Position numbers and translations under genes: made by a program. The notes under the pieces are model-generated. The model was not told the DNA's origin and did no database searches. It saw only the letters and a list, made by a program, of their open reading frames with translations. A stretch of 64,000 nucleotides of DNA from Brevundimonas fontaquae (GTDB taxonomy: Bacteria; Pseudomonadota; Alphaproteobacteria; Caulobacterales; Caulobacteraceae). This document shows, in pieces, positions 55,105-64,000 of the stretch. Location of the stretch: NCBI RefSeq assembly GCF_017086445.1, contig NZ_CP070968.1, positions 2,790,001 through 2,854,000 of the forward strand, read 5' to 3'. Numbering within the stretch: position 1 is the first letter of the stretch; each line of letters starts with the position of its first letter.

Positions 55105-57083
55105 CAACCGAACTCCACCAGCACGTCGTCCGCCGCCACCGGATCGCCGTCCTTGGCGCCGACGGCCTTCACCACCCCGTCGCGCTCGGCCTTCAGGATG
55201 TTCTGCATCTTCATGGCCTCGATGATGGCCACCGTCTCGCCGGTCTTGACCTCCTGGCCCACGACCACCGGGATCGAGACCACCAGCCCCGGCATCGGCG
55301 ACAGCACCATCTTGGAGGTGTCCGCCGCGACCTTTTCCGGCAGGCGCGCATACAGTTCGGCGACGTGGGGCCGCAGCACCCGCACCCGCGCCTTGGCCGC
55401 GCGGTGGCGGATGTCGAAGCCGTCGGCGATGCGCTTGACCTCAGCGGTGAAGGCCTCGCCGTCCAGCTCGGCCTTGAACTGGGCCAGGCCCGGTCGCCAG
55501 TCGATGTCCGACAGGCGGATGTCGCCGCCGCCCGTCAGGGTCAGGATCATCTCCTCGTCCTCGTCATAGGACAGGCCGACGCCATGCGGGGTCTTGTCGA
55601 TCATCACGATCCAGTCGGTGCGCTCCGACGGGTCGCCGTCCTGCTCGGCGATCACCTCGTGCATCGCCAGGGCCGAGGCGATCAGGACGCGCTCCTGGTC
55701 CTGCGTCGGGCGCAGGCCGTTAAAGCCGTCCGGAAACTCATCCTTGATATAGCTGGTCGACAGATTGCCCGACTTGAACCGGTCCTGGTCCATCACCGCC
55801 GCCAGGAAGGGCACATTGTGGCCCAGGCCCGACAGGTGGGTGTCCTCCAGCGCGCGGGCCATGCCCTCGACCGCCGCCTCACGCGTCTCGCCCCAGGCGC
55901 ACAGTTTTGCGATCATGGGATCGTAGAACATGCTGATCTCGTCGCCCTCGCGGACGCCCGAATCGTTTCTGACCGTATAGTCCCCCTGATCGCCTTCTTC
56001 GGGTTGCTCGTAGCGAACCAGCCGCCCGATGGACGGCAGGAAGCCGCGATACGGATCCTCGGCGTAGATGCGGCTCTCGATGGCCCAGCCGTCGATCTTC
56101 AGGTCCTTCTGCTCGAAGGCCAGCGTCTCGCCCCAGGCCGAACGGATCATCTGTTCGACCAGATCGACGCCCGTAATCAACTCCGTCACCGGATGCTCGA
56201 CCTGCAGCCGGGTGTTCATCTCCAGAAAGTAGAAGCTCTTGTCCTGACCGGCGACGAACTCGACCGTGCCGGCCGAGTCATAGTTCACCGCCTGGGCCAG
56301 GGCCACGGCCTGCGCCCCCATGGCCGCTCGGGTGGCCTCGTCCAGCAAGGGGCTGGGCGCCTCCTCGATGACCTTCTGGTTGCGGCGCTGGATCGAACAT
56401 TCCCGCTCGAACAGATGGACCACATGTCCGTGCTTGTCGCCCAGCACCTGAATCTCGATGTGGCGCGGATCGATGATGAACTTCTCCAGGAAGACCCGGT
56501 CGTCGCCGAACGCGTTCAGCGCCTCGGCCTTCACCGCCGCGAACCCCTCGGCCATGTCGGCGTCCGAATGGGCCACGCGAATGCCCTTGCCGCCGCCGCC
56601 GGCTGAGGCCTTGATCATGATCGGATAGCCGATCTCGTTGGCGATCCTGACCGCCTCGTCCGGCGTCTCGATCAGGCCCATATGGCCCGGCACGGTCGAA
56701 ACCCCCGCCTCGGCCGCCAGCTTCTTGGAACTGATCTTGTCGCCCATGGCCTCGATGGCCTCGGGGTTTGGGCCGATGAAGGCGATCCCCTCGTCCCGCA
56801 GCCGCCGCGCGAACCCGGCGTTCTCGCTCAGGAAGCCAAAGCCCGGATGCACGGCCTGCGCGCCCGTCTGGCGCACCGCCTCGACGATCTTGTCCGCCAG
56901 CAGATACGACTGCGCCGCCGGCGCCGGCCCGATCAGCACCGCCTCGTCGGCCATCTCGACCGCCAGCGACCCGGCGTCGGCCTCCGAATAGACCTGCACG
57001 GTCTTGATGCCCATCTTGCGGCAGGTCTTGATGATCCGAACCGCGATCTCGCCCCGGTTGGCGATGAGAATTTTGGAGAACAT
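55104..57083 (-). CDS. pccA: Propionyl-CoA carboxylase alpha subunit (biotin carboxylase/BCCP)
   Basis: The biotin-containing subunit, 659 residues. The biotin carboxylase part begins FSKILIANRGEIAVRI and has IKASAGGGGKGIRV and FLEMNTRLQVEHPVTE. A linker/BT domain follows. The biotinyl domain ends the protein with biotinyl-Lys625 in IIEAMKMQNIL. The ATG at 57083 has AGAGGTGA about 7 nt upstream, favouring it over a GTG 12 nt earlier. It starts 15 nt after the TIR gene. Confidence 0.95.
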   Translation of the reverse strand: MFSKILIANRGEIAVRIIKTCRKMGIKTVQVYSEADAGSLAVEMADEAVLIGPAPAAQSYLLADKIVEAVRQTGAQAVHPGFGFLSENAGFARRLRDEGIAFIGPNPEAIEAMGDKISSKKLAAEAGVSTVPGHMGLIETPDEAVRIANEIGYPIMIKASAGGGGKGIRVAHSDADMAEGFAAVKAEALNAFGDDRVFLEKFIIDPRHIEIQVLGDKHGHVVHLFERECSIQRRNQKVIEEAPSPLLDEATRAAMGAQAVALAQAVNYDSAGTVEFVAGQDKSFYFLEMNTRLQVEHPVTELITGVDLVEQMIRSAWGETLAFEQKDLKIDGWAIESRIYAEDPYRGFLPSIGRLVRYEQPEEGDQGDYTVRNDSGVREGDEISMFYDPMIAKLCAWGETREAAVEGMARALEDTHLSGLGHNVPFLAAVMDQDRFKSGNLSTSYIKDEFPDGFNGLRPTQDQERVLIASALAMHEVIAEQDGDPSERTDWIVMIDKTPHGVGLSYDEDEEMILTLTGGGDIRLSDIDWRPGLAQFKAELDGEAFTAEVKRIADGFDIRHRAAKARVRVLRPHVAELYARLPEKVAADTSKMVLSPMPGLVVSIPVVVGQEVKTGETVAIIEAMKMQNILKAERDGVVKAVGAKDGDPVAADDVLVEFG

Positions 57084-57098
57084 TTTTGATTTCACCTC

Positions 57099-58226
57099 TC
57101 AGCCAAGCAGGCCTTCACGCTCTAGAACTTGTCTGATCTCTTCAAACTTGGCCTGGATGTTCCCCTTCGGAAACCGAATCTGCCCAAGCCCTTGAACGTT
57201 CGAGAACTCCTCACACCCTTCTTCAAGAACAATGATCGCTCGCGAGAACCCCAATCGCCCTTGGAACAGCCCAGCTTCATGAATCACATTCTGGCGGGCA
57301 TGCATGGCACCGTCTGCCTGCTCATCCTCAGCAGTAAGCACTATGAAAGCGATCGCGGCCGAATCGAGCATTTCCGATAGCCGCGCAATGTTTGTGAACC
57401 CTGCAACGGGAACTCTGTTGAACTCGTCGTATGGAAGACGAAGCCTCTCCCCCAAGAAATCTTTCAAGTCACGCCAGACCGAAGACCGGCCATGCCCAAT
57501 GAATACATTGGTGCCCACCAAAGATGCCTTCTGGTTCGTTTTTCTTAACCTAACTAAATGAGATCCGGCCTGCTTCATCAAGACCGACAATTCTTCTGCC
57601 TGCTTCAAGGGCTGAGCTAAGCTTGCAACTCTCGCCATGACAACTTGGTGTGGCGCTATTTTGATGCCTTCAGATACAGCCGCGCTGTCTCGTGTCAAAA
57701 TTTGACGGTCGGACACCATCATTCTTTGAAATTCTATAGCAGACCTTGCCCTTATGCGCCCGATTTTCTCCTGAATGCTGGTTAGATAGGTGTCAGCACC
57801 GTTAGACATCTCGACCGACAAAATTGACAGTGCATCACTCTTTGCGGATTGAACATCCTTAGCCAGCTGAGATAATGCATCTTCTATTTCCGACAGATTA
57901 GGGTTGCCTGCGCGCATTTCGATTGCCGAGACGACCTCAGGTCCCGAATACTCCATCCAATCGCCACGCATCGTATTGCTGAAAGTATCGTTCAGCCCCC
58001 ACTCGGCATCAAATCGAGCGCCGGATGGCGGCACTACAAGACCCTCATAGTAGACACGAGAATGATAGCCGAGCGACGAACCGCTCCAAGAACGCTGCAC
58101 TAGCTCCGCTTCGTCACCTAGCCGCGCTAGTGGGCCATCACTGGTAACAAGCGCGTCAAAACGTTCGCGACTTTTATCTAGCTTAGAAGCCGCAGCCAGA
58201 AGCTGATCACCTTGTGAATCACTCAT
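57099..58226 (-). CDS. TIR-domain protein of the CAP12/Pycsar-effector type, inserted in the pcc operon
   Basis: A protein of 375 residues. The C-terminal part (about 239-355) begins [19 protein letters not shown] and has [13 protein letters not shown] and [20 protein letters not shown]. This is the TIR-like nucleotide-binding domain first seen in CAP12 and PycTIR effectors; Glu317 in HEAGLF is the likely NADase catalytic residue. The N-terminal part (1-230) has [20 protein letters not shown] and then helical, coiled-coil-like sequence; no known domain is recognised. The start overlaps the pccB stop (ATGA). One 60-nt line at 57121 is 47% G+C, against 67% in a line of pccA. An immune NADase is plausible; the activating signal is unknown. 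Confidence 0.8.
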   Translation of the reverse strand: MSDSQGDQLLAAASKLDKSRERFDALVTSDGPLARLGDEAELVQRSWSGSSLGYHSRVYYEGLVVPPSGARFDAEWGLNDTFSNTMRGDWMEYSGPEVVSAIEMRAGNPNLSEIEDALSQLAKDVQSAKSDALSILSVEMSNGADTYLTSIQEKIGRIRARSAIEFQRMMVSDRQILTRDSAAVSEGIKIAPHQVVMARVASLAQPLKQAEELSVLMKQAGSHLVRLRKTNQKASLVGTNVFIGHGRSSVWRDLKDFLGERLRLPYDEFNRVPVAGFTNIARLSEMLDSAAIAFIVLTAEDEQADGAMHARQNVIHEAGLFQGRLGFSRAIIVLEEGCEEFSNVQGLGQIRFPKGNIQAKFEEIRQVLEREGLLG

Positions 58227-59758
58227 AGCGGAATATTGTCGTGCTTCTTCCAGGGATTGTCCTGGACCTTGTTCTTCAGCGTCCGCAGCGCCTTCACCAG
58301 CCGCCGCCGTGTGCCGTGCGGCATGATGACGTCGTCGATATAGCCCAGGCCGGCCGCCACGAAGGGGTTGGCGAACCGGTCCTTGTACTCGGCCTCCCGC
58401 GCGGCCAGGGCCTCGGGATCGCCGGCCTCCTTGCGGAAGATGATCTCGACCGCGCCCTTGGCGCCCATGACCGCGATCTCCGCGGTGGGCCAGGCGTAGT
58501 TGACGTCGCCGCGCAGATGTTTGGAGCTCATCACGTCATAGGCGCCGCCATAGGCCTTGCGCGTGATCAGGGTCAGTTTCGGCACCGTCGCCTCGGCATA
58601 GGCGAACAGCAGCTTGGCCCCGTGTTTGATCAGGGCCCCATATTCCTGCTTGGTCCCCGGCATGAAGCCCGGCACGTCCACCAGCGTCACCAGCGGAATG
58701 TCGAAGGCGTCGCAGAAGCGCACGAACCGCGCGGCCTTGCGGCTTGAATCGATGTCCAGCACGCCCGCCAGCACCTGGGGCTGATTGGCGACGATCCCGA
58801 CCGTCTGGCCGTCCAGCCGCCCGAAGCCGCAGATGATGTTCTTGGCGAAGTCGGCCCCGATCTCGAAGAAGTCGGCCTCGTCGACCACCTTCAGGATCAG
58901 CTCCTTCATGTCATAGGGCTGGTTCGGATTGGCCGGGATCAGGGTGTCCAGGCTCGGCTCGTCCCGCTCGGGCTCGTCATAGCTTTCGCGCACCGGCGGC
59001 TTTTCGCGGTTCGACAAGGGCAGGAAGCCGATCAGGCGGCGCACCTCCGACAAGGCTTCCAGGTCGTTCTCGAACGCCCCGTCCGCCACGCCCGACTTGC
59101 CGGCGTGGACGCGGGCGCCGCCCAGATCCTCGTGGCTGACCACCTCGTTGGTGACCGTCTTCACCACATCGGGGCCGGTCACGTACATGTAGGAGGTGTC
59201 CTTCACCATGAAGATGAAGTCGGTGATGGCCGGCGAATAGACGTCGCCGCCCGCGCAGGGCCCCATGATCACGCTGATCTGAGGGATGACCCCGCTGGCC
59301 AGGGTGTTCTGCAGGAAGATGTCGGCGTAGCCGGCCAGGCTCTCGACCCCCTCCTGGATCCGCGCCCCGCCTGCGTCGAACAGGCCGATGATCGGCGCGC
59401 CGGTGGTCAGGGCCATCTTCTGCAGCTTGACGATCTTGGCCGCATGGGCGCCCGAAAGGCTGCCGCCGAAGACGGTGAAGTCCTTGGAGAAGACATAGAC
59501 CAGCCGTCCGCCGATGGTGCCGCGACCCGTCACCACCCCGTCGCCGGGGATGCGCTGGTCCTGCATGCCGAAGTCGTGGCTGCGGTGCTCGACGAACATG
59601 TCGGTCTCCTCGAAGGAGCCCTCGTCCAGCAGCACGTCGATGCGTTCGCGCGCCGTCAGCTTGCCCTTGGCGTGCTGGGCGGCGATACGCTTTTCCCCAC
59701 CGCCCAGTTTGGCGGCGGCGCGGCGGCGCGCCAGTTCTTCAAGGATGGCTTGGCTCAT
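58223..59758 (-). CDS. pccB: Propionyl-CoA carboxylase beta subunit (carboxyltransferase)
   Basis: The carboxyltransferase subunit, 511 residues, moving CO2 from biotin to propionyl-CoA. It begins [23 protein letters not shown] and has [54 protein letters not shown] and [18 protein letters not shown]. The ATG at 59758 matches the family N-terminus; the frame remains open far upstream but that part is not conserved. It is the first gene of the operon, and the divergent regulator gene lies 131 nt away. Confidence 0.95.
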   Translation of the reverse strand: MSQAILEELARRRAAAKLGGGEKRIAAQHAKGKLTARERIDVLLDEGSFEETDMFVEHRSHDFGMQDQRIPGDGVVTGRGTIGGRLVYVFSKDFTVFGGSLSGAHAAKIVKLQKMALTTGAPIIGLFDAGGARIQEGVESLAGYADIFLQNTLASGVIPQISVIMGPCAGGDVYSPAITDFIFMVKDTSYMYVTGPDVVKTVTNEVVSHEDLGGARVHAGKSGVADGAFENDLEALSEVRRLIGFLPLSNREKPPVRESYDEPERDEPSLDTLIPANPNQPYDMKELILKVVDEADFFEIGADFAKNIICGFGRLDGQTVGIVANQPQVLAGVLDIDSSRKAARFVRFCDAFDIPLVTLVDVPGFMPGTKQEYGALIKHGAKLLFAYAEATVPKLTLITRKAYGGAYDVMSSKHLRGDVNYAWPTAEIAVMGAKGAVEIIFRKEAGDPEALAAREAEYKDRFANPFVAAGLGYIDDVIMPHGTRRRLVKALRTLKNKVQDNPWKKHDNIPL

Positions 59759-59820
59759 GATGGATCTTCGCCTCTTGTTCGTTGAGAGAGGGGTGGCGCC
59801 TTCATCGCAAATAGGCAAAC

Positions 59821-59887
59821 GCAACTTTGCAAAAAGTGTGGAACTGCGCGGGCTTGCAAAGGATGGCGATATGATCTGCAAAGTTGC
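59821..59887. promoter_or_regulatory. Inverted TGCAAAGTTGC operator pair for the PrpR/RamB-like regulator
   Basis: GCAACTTTGCA at 59821-59831 and its exact reverse complement TGCAAAGTTGC at 59877-59887 flank the promoter region shared by pccB and the regulator. A related half-site GCTTGCAAAG lies between them at about 59852. Corynebacterial RamB, a relative of this regulator, binds a motif ending in ACTTTGCAAA, so these are likely binding sites for autoregulation and control of the pcc operon. Confidence 0.72.
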
Positions 59888-59889
59888 GA

Positions 59890-61314
59890 ATGGCTGAGAA
59901 GCTTTTCCTGGGCGCCAAACTGCGCAAGCTGCGCGAGGCGCGCGGCTGGACGCTGGAGGCCTGCGCCGAGCGGCTCGGCCTGTCGCCGTCCTATCTGTCG
60001 CAGATCGAGACCAACCAGCGCCCGGCGACCGCGCGCGTCCTGATCGCCCTGACGCGCGCTTTCCATGTGGACGCCAGCCTGTTCGACCTGGAGGGCGACG
60101 CCCGCCTGATCGCCGACTTGCGCGAGGCCACCACCGATATCGCAGGTCAGGCCGAGCCGCCCACGGCCGCAGAGCTGAAACAGGCCGTCGCCAACACCCC
60201 GCGTCTGGCCCGTCAGTTCCTAGCCCTGCACCAGACCTTCCGCCGCCTGGACGAACGGGTGAAGGCGCTGGACGACACCCTGGGCCGGGACGAACACGGC
60301 GCCAGCGTGGCCCTTTTGCCCTACGAAGAGGTGCGCGACTTCTTCCACTATCGTGACAACTACATCGACGCGCTGGACACCGCGGCCGAGGCGCTGGCGG
60401 CGACCCTGGTTCAGGACGGCCAGATTGAGCGGGCGCTGGAGGCCGCGCTGAGCCAGGCACACGGCGTCCGCGTCGCCTATGTCGCCGGTCAGGAGGCGCT
60501 GCGTCGCTACGATCCCGCCAGCCGCGTCCTGACGCTGGACGCCTGGCAGCCCGGCGCGACGCGGTCATTCCAGTTGGCGCACCAGCTGGCCCTGCTGTCC
60601 TTCCGCGACCTGATCGAGACTGAGTTGGACCAGGCCGCCTTCCGCACGGACGCCGCACGCGACGTGGCCCGGGTCGGTCTGGCCAACTATGCGGCGGGCG
60701 CGTTGCTCTTGCCCTATCGCGCCTTCCTGGAAGCCGCGCGCGAGGAGAAGCACGACATCGACCGTCTGCGTACCCGGTTCCAGGTCAGCTTCGAACAGGT
60801 CTGCCACCGGCTTTCGACCCTGCAACGGCCCGGCTGGCGCGGCGTGCCCTTCTATTTCGCTCGCGTGGACATGGCCGGCAACATCACCAAGCGCCACAGC
60901 GCCACCCGCTTCCAGTTCGCTCGCTTCGGCGGCGCCTGCCCGCTGTGGAACGTCCACGAAGCCTTCGCGGCGCCCGACCGGATCGGGGTGCAGCTGGCCG
61001 AGATGCCCGACGGATCGCGCTACATCTCCATCGCCCGCAGCGTGTCCAAGCCCAGCGGCTCCTACCTGGCCAACGACCGGCGCTACGCCCTGTCCTTGGG
61101 ATGCGAGGTCGAACATGCAGGCGCCCTGGTCTATGCCGCCGGCCTCGATCTGAACGGCCCCGCCGCCCGGATCGGCGTCAGCTGCCGCATCTGCGAGCGC
61201 ACCGACTGCACCCAGCGCGCCTTCCCACCCCTGGACCGGACCCTGCACGTCCCCGAGAACGAGCGTGGCGTGGTGCCCTATGTGCTGGATGGCCCGCGCC
61301 CGGACCGCTATTGA
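59890..61314 (+). CDS. XRE-family short-chain fatty acyl transcriptional regulator (PrpR/RamB/ScfR-like)
   Basis: A protein of 474 residues. The N-terminal helix-turn-helix (about 8-60) has [30 protein letters not shown]. The middle has an ImmA/IrrE-like region ([18 protein letters not shown], without HExxH). The C-terminal DUF2083 part has [20 protein letters not shown] with cysteines. Members regulate propionate or acetate genes in response to acyl-CoA. Its divergence from the pcc-mut operon supports that role. The ATG at 59890 is preferred over a TTG 6 nt upstream. Confidence 0.9.
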   Translation: MAEKLFLGAKLRKLREARGWTLEACAERLGLSPSYLSQIETNQRPATARVLIALTRAFHVDASLFDLEGDARLIADLREATTDIAGQAEPPTAAELKQAVANTPRLARQFLALHQTFRRLDERVKALDDTLGRDEHGASVALLPYEEVRDFFHYRDNYIDALDTAAEALAATLVQDGQIERALEAALSQAHGVRVAYVAGQEALRRYDPASRVLTLDAWQPGATRSFQLAHQLALLSFRDLIETELDQAAFRTDAARDVARVGLANYAAGALLLPYRAFLEAAREEKHDIDRLRTRFQVSFEQVCHRLSTLQRPGWRGVPFYFARVDMAGNITKRHSATRFQFARFGGACPLWNVHEAFAAPDRIGVQLAEMPDGSRYISIARSVSKPSGSYLANDRRYALSLGCEVEHAGALVYAAGLDLNGPAARIGVSCRICERTDCTQRAFPPLDRTLHVPENERGVVPYVLDGPRPDRY

Positions 61315-61321
61315 TCGGGGC

Positions 61322-62359
61322 ATGACCTCACACGCACCCATCGGCGTCGCCGTCGTCGGCTACGGCCTGGCGGGCCAGACCTTCCACGCCCCCCTGATCG
61401 CCGCGACCCCCGGCCTGCGCCTGGCCGCCGTCGTCTCGTCCCGGCCCGAAGCGGTCCACGCCGACCTGCCCGAGGTCGAGGTCCTGCCCGATCTGGACGC
61501 CGCCCTCGCCCGCGACGACATCGGCCTGATCGTCGTCGCCACCCCCGACGCCTTGCACGCCGAACAGTCGATCGCCGCGCTGAGGGCCGGCAAGTCGGTG
61601 GTGGTGGACAAGCCCTTCGCCGCCACCCTGGCCGACGCGCAAAGCGTCGCCGCCGTCGCGGCTTCATCGCCCGGCGTGTTCAGCGTCTTCCAGAACCGCC
61701 GATGGGACGCCGATTTCCTGACCCTGCGCCGCCTCATCGCAGAGGGCGAACTGGGCGAGATCGCCGTGTTCGAGAGCCACTACGACCGCTTTCGCCCGAC
61801 CGTCACCGACCGCTGGAAGGACCAGCGCGACGGCGGCGTCTGGGCCGACCTGGGCCCACACCTGATCGACCAGGCCGTGCAGTTGTTCGGCCCGCCGCTG
61901 GCCATCTATGCCGACCTTCAGGCCCAGCGTGTCGGCGCCACGGCCATCGACTACGCACACGTTCTGCTGCGGTATGACCGGCTGCGGGTTATCCTGAACA
62001 TGAGCCACCTCGCCGCTGAATCCAGCCTGCGCTACGTCGTCCACGGCACGGGCGGCAGCTTCATCAAACGCGGCCTCGACGCCCAGGAGAGCCAGTCCAA
62101 GGCCGGCCTGCGTCCCGGCGACGCCGAATGGGGCCTTGATCCTTTGCCCGGCATGCTGACGAAACAGACCGACGGCGAAACGGTCCGCACCACGCCGACG
62201 CCCGCACGCGGCGATTATCTCGCCTTCTACGCCGCCATGCGCGACGCGATCCTCGGCAAGGGACCGCCGCCCGTCCCCGCCGATCAGGCCTTGACCGTCA
62301 TGCGCATCCTCGACGCCGGTCTGCGCAGCGCGGCGGAGCGTCGCGAGATCGCGCTCTAG
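61322..62359 (+). CDS. Gfo/Idh/MocA-family oxidoreductase
   Basis: A protein of 345 residues. The N-terminal Rossmann fold has GVAVVGYGLAGQTFHAPLI, and VVVDKPFA carries the conserved Lys. The C-terminal domain includes WADLGPHLIDQAVQLFG with the active-site His. The family oxidises sugars, inositols or related alcohols with NAD(P); the substrate is unknown. Related E. coli proteins are YdgJ and YhhX. It begins 7 nt after the regulator gene and shares a CTAG stop with pyk. Confidence 0.88.
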   Translation: MTSHAPIGVAVVGYGLAGQTFHAPLIAATPGLRLAAVVSSRPEAVHADLPEVEVLPDLDAALARDDIGLIVVATPDALHAEQSIAALRAGKSVVVDKPFAATLADAQSVAAVAASSPGVFSVFQNRRWDADFLTLRRLIAEGELGEIAVFESHYDRFRPTVTDRWKDQRDGGVWADLGPHLIDQAVQLFGPPLAIYADLQAQRVGATAIDYAHVLLRYDRLRVILNMSHLAAESSLRYVVHGTGGSFIKRGLDAQESQSKAGLRPGDAEWGLDPLPGMLTKQTDGETVRTTPTPARGDYLAFYAAMRDAILGKGPPPVPADQALTVMRILDAGLRSAAERREIAL

Positions 62360-63801
62360 CTCTTCTTGCGGCCCTTCGACGTCGCTGCTGGAGCGTGGGC
62401 CAGGCGCAGCAGATTGGCCGCGCCCGGCGCCCCGAACGGCGTGCCGGCCAGGATCAGGATGCGCTGGCCCGGCTCGGCCAGACCATATTTGACCGCGCTG
62501 TTGACGGCGTCGTCCGTCACGGCCTCCAGCGAGTCCGGCTGCTCGCCCAGACGCGGCTCAAGTCCCCAGACCAGGGCCAGCCGCCGCGCGGTGTTGGGAT
62601 TGGGCGTCAGCACGAGGATCGGCTTCAGCGGCCGCTCGCGCGCCATCCGCCGCGCCGTGCCGCCCAGGGTCGTGAACACCACCAGACAGCCGGTCGAGGG
62701 CGCATTCGCCGCCATCCGCGCCGCCCCGACCAGGGCGTCCACATCGTGCTCGTCCATGCCGGCGTGTTCGGCGCCCATCAGGCTGGGCCACATCGGATCG
62801 CGTTCGACGCGCTCGATGATCCGGCTCATGATGCCCACGGATTCCAGCGGATAGTCGCCCGAAGCCGTCTCGGCCGACAGCATCAGGGCGTCCGCGCCCT
62901 CATAGACCGCATTGGCCACATCGGTCGCCTCGGCGCGGGTCGGGGCCGGGGCGCTGGTCATAGATTCCAGCATCTGGGTGGCGACGATCACAGGCACGCC
63001 GCGATTGCGGGCCGCGCGCACGATCTGCTTTTGCGCCACCGGCACATCTTCGGGATCCAGCTCGACGCCCAGATCGCCGCGCGCCACCATCACCCCGTCG
63101 CAATAGTCCAGGATGGCTTCCAGATCGGCCAGGGCCGCCGGCTTCTCGATCTTGGCGAGGCAGGCCGCCTGACCATTCACGATCCGCTTCAGCTCGGCCA
63201 TGTCCTCGGGCTTCTGCACGAAGCTGAGCGCCACCCAGTCCACGCCCATCCGCAGGGCGAAGGCCAGATCTTCACGGTCCTTGGGCGTCAGGGCCGAGAC
63301 CGGGATCACCGCCTCTGGCACCGCCACGCCCTTGCGGTCCGAAAGCTTCGAGCCGCTCTCGACCGTCACATCCGCCCACTCATCGGTCCGCTCGCCCACA
63401 CGCAGCCGCACCCGGCCGTCGTCCAGCAGCAGCAGCATGCCCTTGCGCAGCGCCTTGAAGATTTCGGGATGCGGCATCTGCACCCGCGTCTCGTCGCCGG
63501 GCGTCGGGTCCAGATCGAAACGCATGGTGTGGCCCGGCTTGACCGAGATCTCGACGTCCTTGAAACGGCCCAAACGCAGCTTCGGCCCTTGAAGGTCGGC
63601 CAACACGCCCAGCGGACGCTGCAACGCCATTTCGGCGCCGCGCACCGCCTTCAACGCGGCGGCGTGATCCTCATGCGACCCGTGGCTGAAGTTCAGGCGG
63701 AAGACGTCCACCCCCGCCTGGGCCAGCGCCTTGACGGTGCTGGGCGCACGGCTGGCGGGTCCCAGGGTGGCGACGATGCGCGCGCGACGGGCTCGGTTCA
63801 T
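62356..63801 (-). CDS. pyk: Pyruvate kinase
   Basis: Makes pyruvate and ATP from phosphoenolpyruvate. The 481-residue protein begins RRARIVATLGPASRAPSTV and has FRLNFSHGSHEDH, LADLQGPKLRLG, LAKIEKPAALADLE, MVARGDLGVELDPEDVPVAQK and ATQMLESM, all pyruvate kinase signatures. The ATG at 63801 starts the conserved N-terminus; the open frame upstream is not conserved. Its stop shares CTAG with the convergent Gfo/Idh/MocA gene. Confidence 0.95.
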   Translation of the reverse strand: MNRARRARIVATLGPASRAPSTVKALAQAGVDVFRLNFSHGSHEDHAAALKAVRGAEMALQRPLGVLADLQGPKLRLGRFKDVEISVKPGHTMRFDLDPTPGDETRVQMPHPEIFKALRKGMLLLLDDGRVRLRVGERTDEWADVTVESGSKLSDRKGVAVPEAVIPVSALTPKDREDLAFALRMGVDWVALSFVQKPEDMAELKRIVNGQAACLAKIEKPAALADLEAILDYCDGVMVARGDLGVELDPEDVPVAQKQIVRAARNRGVPVIVATQMLESMTSAPAPTRAEATDVANAVYEGADALMLSAETASGDYPLESVGIMSRIIERVERDPMWPSLMGAEHAGMDEHDVDALVGAARMAANAPSTGCLVVFTTLGGTARRMARERPLKPILVLTPNPNTARRLALVWGLEPRLGEQPDSLEAVTDDAVNSAVKYGLAEPGQRILILAGTPFGAPGAANLLRLAHAPAATSKGRKKS

Positions 63802-63937
63802 GACGTTTCCTGTTGGCTCTCTCGGACGGCAAAACAGGGCCGCCTGGGCGATTTCGCCCTCTTCTGCCAACGAAACCCGCGCTGCGTAAGGCCGCCTTCC
63901 CCTCAGGAAACATGAGTTGACGGCCGGAAACAGGAGT

Positions 63938-64000
63938 TTATCTGGCCGCCGCCCCGCAGGCCGCCGCGGCAAACCCGTTCAGATCGATGCATCGGCCCTC
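63938..64000 (-). CDS. Possible 3' end of a gene leaving the window
   Basis: On the minus strand, 20 codons run from the window edge to a TAA at 63938-63940, reading CIDLNGFAAAACGAAAR at the end. The composition is coding-like, and a gene upstream of pyk on the same strand is expected, but the fragment is too short to name. Confidence 0.4.
   Translation of the reverse strand, partial: EGRCIDLNGFAAAACGAAAR

Noticed and set aside
1..64000. CRISPR array, tRNA or rRNA genes, prophage
   Set aside because: No regularly spaced short direct repeats, cloverleaf-like segments or phage structural genes were recognised on either strand.

Overview
This 64 kb window is chromosomal DNA from a high-GC alphaproteobacterium. 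It most resembles Brevundimonas or another Caulobacteraceae member. This is inferred from gene content and composition: a split F0 operon with separate b and b' subunits, a DUF3035 (BamF-like) lipoprotein, a siderophore receptor with a PepSY reductase-type partner, and an alphaproteobacterial methylmalonyl-CoA pathway. Housekeeping genes are packed tightly, with many 1-4 nt overlaps. No rRNA, tRNA, CRISPR array, prophage or complete insertion sequence was recognised.

Layout. 1-3.6 kb: lipid A/Kdo cluster (end of an MsbA-type exporter, DUF374 acyltransferase, kdtA, lpxK). 3.6-8.2 kb: secreted amidohydrolase, L,D-transpeptidase lipoprotein, a ParE-type toxin-antitoxin pair, purD and small envelope proteins. 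8.2-15.9 kb: xseA, lspA, DUF3035 lipoprotein, thioesterase, argS, adenine deaminase and a small membrane protein. 15.9-20 kb: Y-family polymerase, pncA, fbp and an HSL-type esterase. 20.1-24.9 kb: tandem glycine riboswitch and gcvT-gcvH-gcvPA-gcvPB. 25-27.1 kb: SDR enzyme and two membrane proteins. 27.2-29.8 kb: F0 ATP synthase operon atpI-B-E-F'-F. 30-37.7 kb: ispH, CHASE4-type histidine kinase, SPOR-nagZ-scpA-scpB operon, dgt and erpA. 37.7-42.2 kb: siderophore receptor/PepSY unit and a periplasmic hydrolase. 42.3-43.5 kb: an AT-richer patch with an AbiJ-like gene. 43.5-51.1 kb: tyrA-like gene, dihydroorotase, GT9 glycosyltransferase, a CxxCxxCC protein, tdh-kbl and an MliC-like lipoprotein. 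51.1-61.3 kb: propionyl-CoA to succinyl-CoA operon (pccB, TIR gene, pccA, mutA, mutB, mce) with a divergent PrpR/RamB-like regulator. 61.3-64 kb: Gfo/Idh/MocA oxidoreductase, pyruvate kinase and the possible tail of another gene.

How genes work together. Tdh and Kbl turn threonine into glycine and acetyl-CoA, and the riboswitch-controlled glycine cleavage genes consume glycine, although the two loci lie about 23 kb apart. The propionate operon is a complete carboxylase-epimerase-mutase route. Its regulator sits across a short region carrying a perfect 11-bp inverted repeat that looks like its operator.

Most interesting. A compositionally foreign gene with a C-terminal TIR domain of the CAP12/Pycsar-effector type (57099-58226) is inserted between pccB and pccA. 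It is translationally coupled to pccB by an ATGA overlap, and no cyclase lies beside it. A second AT-richer gene (42344-43261) resembles AbiJ-type abortive-infection proteins. Both may be solitary defence genes in an otherwise ordinary core region. Three copies of a long-armed inverted repeat (21878, 44274, 45776) are also notable: one lies inside the gcv operon and one overlaps the start codon of the tyrA-like gene.
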